NCBI RefSeq assembly: GCF_027579695.1
Contig: NC_083592.1
Location: 32,805,714-32,869,713 of the forward strand
DNA length: 64,000 bases
Direction: 5' to 3'
Source: Neoarius graeffei
Lineage: Eukaryota > Chordata > Actinopteri > Siluriformes > Ariidae
A program made the position numbers and the translations under genes. The notes under the pieces are model-generated. The model did no database searches, had not been told where the DNA came from, and worked only from the letters and a program-made list of their open reading frames with translations. This document shows positions 56,870-64,000 of the stretch, in pieces. Within the stretch, counting starts at the first letter, position 1; each line of letters starts with the position of its first letter.

Positions 56870-57015
56870 TGTGAAGATTCTTCGTCATCCAGGTCATAGT
56901 AAACTGTGGGTGGTAAGAGAGAGCAACTGGACTCGCTTGAAGATTCTTGAAGACGTTTCACCTCTCATCCGAAAGGCTTCAAGTCCAGTTGCTCTCTCTT
57001 ACCACCCACAGAATA
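56870..57015. repeat. Hairpin with ~29-bp perfect arms
   Basis: actgtgggtggtaagagaga at 56903 onward is mirrored by tctctcttaccacccacag ending at 57011. The loop contains agacgtttcacctctcatcc, a motif I recall as common in fish repeats. Confidence 0.75.
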
Positions 57016-57785
57016 GCCAGTTTGGTTTGGTTATAACTGACAAATCTGCAAATCGATTAAACTTGAACCGTCATGGACTTGTTCATGTTTAACATTTCAG
57101 GCATTTTGCATCCGTTCTAACTTCAGTCTGTCGTGCTTCTTCTGAAATGAATACATTTCCAGATAGTGATAAAAGTGACCAGGTTGAATAAGCAGATGAT
57201 GGTGTGAGACAGAGGAAGAAACCCAGTGTATTTGAGATAAGGGTTGTTTTACAATCAGGGTACGCAAGCTAAAAATCACATTTAACACTTATTATCTTCA
57301 ATATCAAAAGGCTTGACTAAATCAACTTGGTTGTTTATTGTAGCCCTGTGATAGCTCTATTTACCATGCAAAAAAAAATTTGGTGATAACGTTATTTTTG
57401 GTGAATGTATGGCAATATATGTCATATTTAGCAAAATTACTCGTGTCATTTAGAAAAAGTGCTTTTTTGACCACAGGTAGCTCCAAAAGGGATGCACTTA
57501 CCGTAAATCATTCTTTATACCATAAAACAAATATTTGGTTCCATATCATTGGAAACATAGTTAAGTTTTAATGTTGAATGCCAGTAAGTTTTCAGACTAT
57601 TTTGATCAAATTAGTATGTAATTGTGTCAAAAAAACGTCCTCTCCGAGACAGCTAACTTTTCAATATAAAGTAACACATCTAAAATGATTATTTTCATCC
57701 TAAAATGTGGTCAAGATATTGGGACATAAATATTAGAGACAACTAACACAAAGGTTACAGCCTTGTATTTAAAAGCACTATGGAA
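57016..57785. other. Intron 16 sequence with a short direct repeat
   Basis: tgtcaaaaaaacgtcctctc (57626 region) recurs as a direct copy near 58187-58210, beyond the SINE. Otherwise nothing was recognised. Confidence 0.45.
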
Positions 57786-57797
57786 GTAGTGGATTCT

Positions 57798-58168
57798 CAT
57801 CTCATTATCTGTAGCTGCTTGATCCTGTTCTACAGGGTCGCAGGCAAGCTGGAGCCTATCCCAGCTGACCTACGGGCGAAAGGCGGGGTACACCCTGGAC
57901 AAGTCGCCAGGTCATCACAGGGCTGACACATAGACACAGACAACCATTCACACTCACATTCACACCTACGGTCAATTTAGAGTCACCAGTTAACCTAACC
58001 TGTATGTCTTTGGACTGTGGGGGAAACCGGAGCACCCGGAGGAAACCCACGCGGACACGGGGAGAACATGCAAACTCCACACAGAAAGGCCCTCGCCGGC
58101 CACAGGGCTCGAACCCGGACCTTCTTGCTGTGAGGTGACAGCGCTAACCACTACACCACCGTGCCGCC
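57798..58168 (-). repeat. tRNA-headed SINE, type I, 12-bp target duplication
   Basis: gtagtggattct is at 57786-57797 and 58169-58180. Reverse orientation, full length. Confidence 0.9.
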
Positions 58169-58216
58169 GTAGTGGATTCTGAATTGTCAAAAAAAAAATG
58201 TCCTCTCCGAGAATCA

Positions 58217-59011
58217 CTTCATTTGTTTCTCCCAGCCCTGCTTAAAGCTACACTTAATCTTCTTTATCTTATAGCAGATTACACAAAACTACCATACACA
58301 CATGTCAAAAAATTACCTGAAATCTGTTCTTTAACTTGTCCTTCACTTAAAAACTTGTACAAGAACCAGTTTGAATTTTGGACCCCTGTGACACAAACTT
58401 TGTACCCTGATTGTAAAACAACCCATAATCTACATCACTTATTCCATTGTTTCATAATCTGGGCTTTAACACGTCGTATTGGACAAAAGACAGGATACCT
58501 GAAACAGCCAAGGTCCAAACAGCCATGGTTGAGCAAATAAAACATGCAGCAAGCAGCGTGTTCCAGGAGCGTGCAGTATTTTGCTTCCATGCAAAATTCC
58601 ATATTTGGTGGTTAAATAAAAAGCCAACATTGATAACCCCAGGGGCATTGACTGTTTGTCTTGCCTTTAGTGATTATGAAACATGTATGAAGAAACAGAT
58701 TTAACTCATTTTGGGGGTTTTGAGTCACACTTGCAGTCTTATTAAGGAAGGTGTTTGTTTATTGATGTCCACGTACCATATCACTGATGGGCTTCATTTC
58801 AGTTCCTCGGAGCTCAGATGGACTTTGTATGATCAAGTTAGACTTTGGCTGTTGTATAAAGGTTGAGTTCAACTACAGTATTCTACAACTAGTGAACTTG
58901 CCAGTTCAACTGTTTTTAGCACAGTTTGTAAAAATAAACACTTATTTTGCACAGTAACAGGACTGACCAGTCCTGACCCATTCTAATGTTATCCTTGTGT
59001 ACTGTACGGCA
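58217..59011. other. Intron 16 sequence; no feature recognised
   Basis: Open frames of 60-120 codons occur here but show no known domain. Confidence 0.45.
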
Positions 59012-59179
59012 TATTATTCTATCCACATTCACTGGATATGAGCAATCGTGCACTCTGATTGGCTACTCTACTACTAGGCTATCAGCTCATACAGATGACT
59101 TGCAACCATGTGATCAAAATGTGCTACGTCATGAACGTCCGCCATGATGGTGGATATACAAAGCAACTAGGACAGCAGC

Positions 59180-59360
59180 CGCTGAACGCGTGTCTGTAAA
59201 CAAGGCTGAATTTTCTCAGTATTACTTCGATTTGAACAGTCAAGCGAAGAGTCGATACAAAGACAAGATAGATGTGTGTGTGGTTTTGACCCATATTTAA
59301 AAAAGTCAGACTTTTCTGAAGATAAGACATTTCTACCGACCATCAAGTACAAATACAGGT
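59180..59360 (+). pseudogene. Degenerate first exon, FxxYYFDL family
   Basis: It reads VNKAEFSQYYFDLNSQAKSR, YKDKID, and after a frame change in a gtgtgtg run CGFDPYLKKSDFSEDKTFLP. I recall this pattern from N-termini of transposon proteins linked to YqaJ-type nucleases in fish and invertebrates. The identification is tentative. Confidence 0.4.
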
Positions 59361-59370
59361 TATTTTGTTC

Positions 59371-60081
59371 AAAGCCTTTTTCATACGCACTATCAGGTTA
59401 TTTTTTATTTCAGGTATTTGTTTGTTCGAAAAAAGGAGTTCTCAATGGAATTTGACCGAAGCAAAACACAGTTTTGTAAAGCAAATGAGTGCCCTAGTAC
59501 ATGTGCTTCGACACTAAAGGGTGTACTAAGGAGGGTAACCATGTAGGCCCGTGCCACTTGCTGACCCTGGGATGAGTTCAGTCCCTTGTCATTTCAGGCT
59601 GCTCACTTGCATGTCTGTGTTTCCGGCGTAGCGCTCTTGTGGGGGGTTTCGTTCAAATTCCAGGCCGAGGCGCGGTCCTACCGACCCGAAACCATGCTCT
59701 TTCGAAGGAGGAGGCTTAGAGGGAGGTGTCTGTAAAATTTAGCTTTGCTATGAGCTCGTGGTCAAGTTAATAATTTCTAAAGCCGGCTGGATCGTATTAA
59801 ATCTTTTAGGCGCGGAGCAGGGGGCTTCCTTCATGAATCCCGGGCCAAGGCGCGGTCCTACCGACCCGAGATCTTGCTCTTTCGAAAGGGGATGCTTAGA
59901 GGGAGGTGCCTGTAAAATTTGGCTTCACTGCGAGCTCCCGTGGCTGGGTTATTAATTTTTAAAGCTGGCTAGATCATGTTAAATCTTTAGGCGCGGAGCA
60001 GCGCTGTCGCAGGGCTTTTGTTCATGAACACCGGAATACCTGAAATATAAAATAATTGATAGTGCGTATGAAAAAGGCTTT
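59371..60081. mobile_element. Foldback MITE with internal 180-bp tandem repeats
   Basis: aaagcctttttcatacgcac and its complement close the element. The centre holds units starting at 59663 and 59843 (ggcgcggtcctaccgacccg), exactly 180 bp apart, and part of a third. Confidence 0.8.
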
Positions 60082-60293
60082 GGACGAAATGGTCATTGGA
60101 AGAAGTGTCCTGATCCCCTCATCTCCTCTTTGTACAAAGCCTCAGAGTTTCCTCGCTTTCTTTCTAAATCACAGATGGAATTCTAAAAAAATCTGAACAT
60201 GCCATGGTCACGAGTCCTGTTGTGACCACAACCATATACAGCACAAAGATATGGCATAGCTAAAAGAACGCTTAAAGCAGCAGAAAAACAAAG

Positions 60294-60983
60294 CATACAT
60301 GTCAACCTTTGGTCAATCAAACCTGTATAACCAACCTCCAAAATCCGTATTTCCCTTATAAAATCCGTATAAGATGCAAATTAAAATAATTTACCTAAAA
60401 TTTGAATGATAATTAACAATGATATATCCCAGTTACTTTTTATTCAATATTAATAACAATAAACCTTCAGAATGAATACAAAGTATTTTTCCAGTCTCAC
60501 CTGTGAAAGGTAATCCCATGTGATCTCGTTTGGACGGTAAACCTGTTGGTACAGTTAAACGCAGCACATGAATGAGGCATCTTTATTCTCGGCTACTGTC
60601 TACCAGAGATGGTTGAAGAATCTCCACTTTGCCACATCCAATATGGCGGCGAGGATGACGTATGATTCTACGCAGAAGGCGGCGTCTGTGTTTATATGTC
60701 TGTGACTTCCCAGTTGGTGGGATTCTCGCAATGCGGTGTGCGCATGATCAAAAGTGGAACGAAGTCTCGCTACCACAAGATAACGCGCGATTTCATAAGA
60801 CTCTTTACTGGCTGTCTGTGGTGTACAGTACGTTTATCATCGTGGGAATTGATTATAGCTCTAAATAAATATTGAAGTTTTTTTAAAGAATCCGTATAAC
60901 TTTTTATTTATACGCCCGTATACTACGTTTATTGAATCAAATCCGTATAAAATACGGACATTCCGTATAGGTTGACATGTATG
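60294..60983 (-). mobile_element. DNA element with THAP first exon (copy c)
   Basis: The termini CATACATGTCAACC and GGTTGACATGTATG are inverted. acaaag is at 60288-60293 and 60984-60989. Inner arms are rich in aatccgtataa. Confidence 0.75.
60501..60580 (-). CDS. THAP first exon (copy c)
   Basis: An 80-nt exon on the minus strand, MPHSCAAFNCTNRFTVQTRS then HGITFHR, with a gtgag donor. It differs from copy b (52467-52546) by the intact first Cys and little else. Confidence 0.7.
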
Positions 60984-61589
60984 ACAAAGAGAGTTGCGGA
61001 CGCGTGACCATGTTTTGTCTGGAATGTCGCTTAACCCTGCATTTGTATCTCCACCAACATGGCCGACACCCGGATTTCTATTTTGCTTTGATGTCACTTG
61101 CAAGTCAAGGATACAGTGAGTAGAGAAAAACAAAATGGCGGAGAGTGTTGCTGAACCAACCGAGGACTAAATGAAGACTCGAAAACAGAACCCCATAAAA
61201 TACAAAAAAAAAGCAACAAAATAGGGAATAAAAGTATTTCATGGTGAGAACGTATCTTTTTTCCCCCCCATTATTATTATTATTATTATTATTATAGCAT
61301 TTTTCACAAATTGCTACTGTCATTTCACCGATTTGTTTACATTTTAAGTGGAAATGATTTTGTCTGACGTTTTGTAGAAAGTTTTTATTTATTGAGTTTG
61401 CAAAAAAAAAAATGCTCCGTTTCTCAAAATCCAGTGAACGTGGATAGAATAAAACTGTCAATCTTGTACATGGCTTGTAGCCGACTCGGTGTTGCACCCC
61501 TCCTCGGCTATCAGCTCATGTACGACTCGATTTCGTGGAATAACTTAATTATACACGAGGTAAAAATGTGAATTTAATTGCATTTAATC

Positions 61590-61945
61590 TAAACCTTAAA
61601 GGAACCTTAAATTTAAGTGTATTTAAGACCAGCCCTTAAATATAGTTGTAAATTTTAAGTACCTTTACTGAACTTTTTAAATTCATTGAATATACAAGTA
61701 ACTTTTTAAGACCCTTTATTGGCATTCTTAAAAGTAGTAGTGACCTTTAAGTATATTTAAATGCTAAATGTAGTAACTTTAAGTGACGTCTTAAATATTC
61801 TAACAGCATTTCGTTATCTTTAAGAAGTCATGGAAAGTCACTTCAAGTTCTACTAGAAGAATTCTTAAAGTTATAAGTAAATACACTGAAATTTAGCATT
61901 TCGTAAACTTTTAGGATACGTTAAGAATATTTTAAAGCTGTTAAT
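61590..61945. repeat. TTAAG/CTTAA-rich low-complexity tract
   Basis: The pentamer ttaag or cttaa occurs many times in about 350 bp on both strands, without a fixed period. Confidence 0.6.
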
Positions 61946-62024
61946 TTGTCAAGTGTTTTTTTTTTTGGGTGTGTTATGTAAATAAGTGGCACGTCTAAGC
62001 ACATGTTTGTGTTTTAAACCGCAG

Positions 62025-62150
62025 GTGTGTCTGATTCCTAAGTCTGCTCATGGAACCAACCCTGCCAGCGCTCAGATGGCTGGTATGAAAGTCCAGGTCG
62101 TAGAGGTGGACAAAGATGGCAGCATTGATATGGCTCATCTGAAGGCAATG
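62025..62150 (+). CDS. GLDC: GLDC exon 17
   Basis: The exon codes for [20 protein letters not shown], then [28 protein letters not shown] contacts the cofactor in this fold (established knowledge). The acceptor is aaaccgcag and the donor gtacag. Confidence 0.96.
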
Positions 62151-62402
62151 GTACAGGATTATACGTTTTATCAGACACTTGTTTTTCTGTGCCGTTCCCA
62201 CCTGAATACAATAATGTCTGGCTGCCTCTTCATCACTGACTCCATCACCAGGCACAGGGGAGACCGGGAAGAAAAATATTAACACACAGGGCATATGTTT
62301 CTGCCAGAGCTTATTAAGTCTGAAACAAATCTAGAACATGGAATTGCTTTCCTTATTAAACATTTTATTACTGAGACTTGATCACCTTTTTTCCATCCGT
62401 AG

Positions 62403-62630
<228 letters not shown>

Positions 62631-62639
62631 TAATAGAGA

Positions 62640-63205
62640 TGAAAGTGGAGCAAAGAAAAAAATCCTGAACTTTTGAAAGTCAAACTAAGATATGGGAGGT
62701 GGGGCGCAACATCCCCCGAAAATATTTTAATAACAACACACAAAACCCTGCATTCTAGTACTTATTTTCACTAAAAAGAGTTATAACTTTTAAGCCTTTT
62801 TCTTTCATGTACATTAATGATTAACATGTCAAAAATATCAAATTTAATCCCCCTAGTTAATGAGTAATTTTCAGGAGTGCATTTAGAAAACGCGGTGATT
62901 TTCCTGCTACAGTTCATTACTTTGAAAAAAAAAAAAATCAGACAGTTGAAGGTAAACTCAGCAAAATCCCAAAACAGTCCTGTTAAAAAGTAAAGGTCTG
63001 TTAGTTTCTAAAGCTTTCAGGTTTCAGTGTTGGGGACACTGAGCCTCGTTTATCAATCTTTTAGTAGAGTCGTGCGTTTGCAGAAGCTAAAGTGAACTAA
63101 ACATTTCCAATTCATATTTATGCGAGTTGAAGCCAATTGTTTACATTAGTTCGTATTGTCTGTAAATTTAAACACACCAATGAATACCACATTCCTCGTG
63201 TAAAT
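62640..63205. other. Intron 18 sequence; no feature recognised
   Basis: AT-rich with an A-run near 62924. No exon matching the lysine-bearing GLDC segment is present. Confidence 0.5.
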
Positions 63206-63207
63206 CA

Positions 63208-63425
63208 GGGGTGTGTGTGTGTGTGTGTCTCTCACACTGACGGGCAGCCTGAGTACATTATGTAACACAAAATTACCATTGCTAGTTTTAGGCAGCTTAG
63301 AAACCGGCTCTTCCATTATTGCTGTTTCTTCCATGTTTTCTTGATGTTGTGTTCTAGAAACGGCACTAAAACTTAGCTTCAAAACCACAAAATGCAACTT
63401 TGATGGGGGGAAAATAAATAAATAA

Positions 63426-63461
<36 letters not shown>

Positions 63462-63462
63462 G
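63208..63462. repeat. GT and AT microsatellites
   Basis: GT run at 63210-63228. AAAT then AT run at 63413-63458. Confidence 0.85.
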
Positions 63463-63789
63463 TGCAATTTGTCAAAAAACCAGAAGGGGGGGGACGGGTT
63501 TTTTTTTTTTTTTTATCATGAAACGTCACAAAATTAAGGTAACAATAGGCTAACAGCTCAATAACATCCAATGATATCAAATGAATAACACTAAATGAAA
63601 ACGAACACTAAACCAGAGATAGTAAATTCATCTTCCTATCTCTCTGACTAAATACACGAACACTAACACAACAAAGTTCGCATTGCTTGTCGCGTTGCTG
63701 TGATGTTTCTCTCCCTCCGGATTAAATGGACAGTGACTCGAAAATCACTAAAATACATGAATACTAAATGAACAGTTTGCTCTGATGGC

Positions 63790-64000
63790 GCAGTTCACAT
63801 TGTGCGCAGCTTTCCGATTTAAACTGTTTTTTTTTTCTCATCCTTATACTTCCTGTTTCATGGACTGTAACAGATTTGCTTATTTAATAATTTTAATACA
63901 GAATTTACTTTGAAACTATAATCAGACACTCCAACGCCCCCCCTAAAAAAAAAAAAATCGGCCGTGAAAAAGGCGGCATCCGCCAAAAGGCGCGCTGTTT
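63790..64000. mobile_element. Right arm of the CAGGGATGC foldback family, cut by window end
   Basis: It matches 915-1520 (ttcctgtttcatggactgta; cagacactccaacgcccccc; aggcgcgctgttt) without the SINE and with a short deletion near 63960. The left arm of this copy was not found in the preceding 300 bp. Confidence 0.75.

Larger units (their letters stand above)
59012..61553. mobile_element. 2.5-kb DNA element carrying two nested elements
   Basis: Its ends match, inverted, those of 36890-37330: ttctatccacattcactgga at the left, and cagtgaacgtggatagaata then tttcgtggaataac at the right. Inside are a degenerate exon (59180-59360), a foldback MITE (59371-60081) and a THAP-bearing element (60294-60983). 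Confidence 0.65.

Noticed and set aside
58172..58704. Frames of 122 and 85 residues in intron 16
   Set aside because: No recognisable domain; they lie in AT-rich intron sequence.

Overview
The window looks like vertebrate, almost certainly teleost fish, genomic DNA. One split host gene sits in a dense field of fish-type transposable elements: Tc1/mariner with TA target sites, hAT with 8-bp target duplications, L2/CR1-like LINE pieces, V-SINE cores and a very abundant tRNA-headed SINE. The exact species cannot be read from the sequence. The SINE and Tc1 content would suit an otophysan such as a catfish, but that is a guess.

Host gene. The only gene I can support as host-functional is GLDC, the glycine decarboxylase P-protein of the mitochondrial glycine cleavage system, on the + strand. 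Eighteen exons (11519-62552) have GT/AG borders and join into one open frame of 1,947 nt (649 codons). The frame starts at an ATG with an Arg-rich presequence and ends after the LDGANMNAQ segment. The exon with the PLP-binding lysine and the C-terminus lie beyond the right edge. A GC box and two CCAAT boxes sit upstream of exon 1. Introns 1 and 2 (14.7 and 13.2 kb) are inflated by nested transposons.

Layout. 1-2.4 kb: a Kolobok-like element (TTAA target, THAP exon) holding a foldback element that in turn holds a SINE. 2.4-11.2 kb: an old LINE on the minus strand (esterase ORF1, endonuclease, start of RT), patchwork SINEs and a hAT remnant. 11.3-11.8 kb: GLDC promoter and exon 1. 11.8-26.5 kb (intron 1): a Tc1-type MITE, a 1.83-kb tandem duplication of a Tc1 copy, then a Tc1 element broken by two hAT elements. 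One of these hATs carries a BED exon, a small foldback element and a 3.4-kb long-inverted-repeat element with a 250-aa ORF. 26.6-39.8 kb (intron 2): a hAT inside a SINE, an unstable CATGCTAACA minisatellite, a composite element with Ulp1-protease and PHD-finger remains, and two Tc1 elements, one nearly intact. 39.8-46.2 kb: GLDC exons 3-12 with a Tc1 pseudogene and MITEs between them. 46.2-64 kb: exons 13-18 among elements that keep recognisable first exons (KIAA1958-like, THAP twice, MADF, RecQ-like helicase).

Main point for a second look. Several internally deleted DNA elements keep just their first coding exon and splice donor. Among the unusual items are the 3.4-kb inverted-repeat element with its conserved ORF, a 563-bp element with a RecQ-like exon and a 9-bp target duplication, and one THAP first exon present in two elements with different termini. 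All repeat-family names rest on motif and terminus reading only; no database search was possible.
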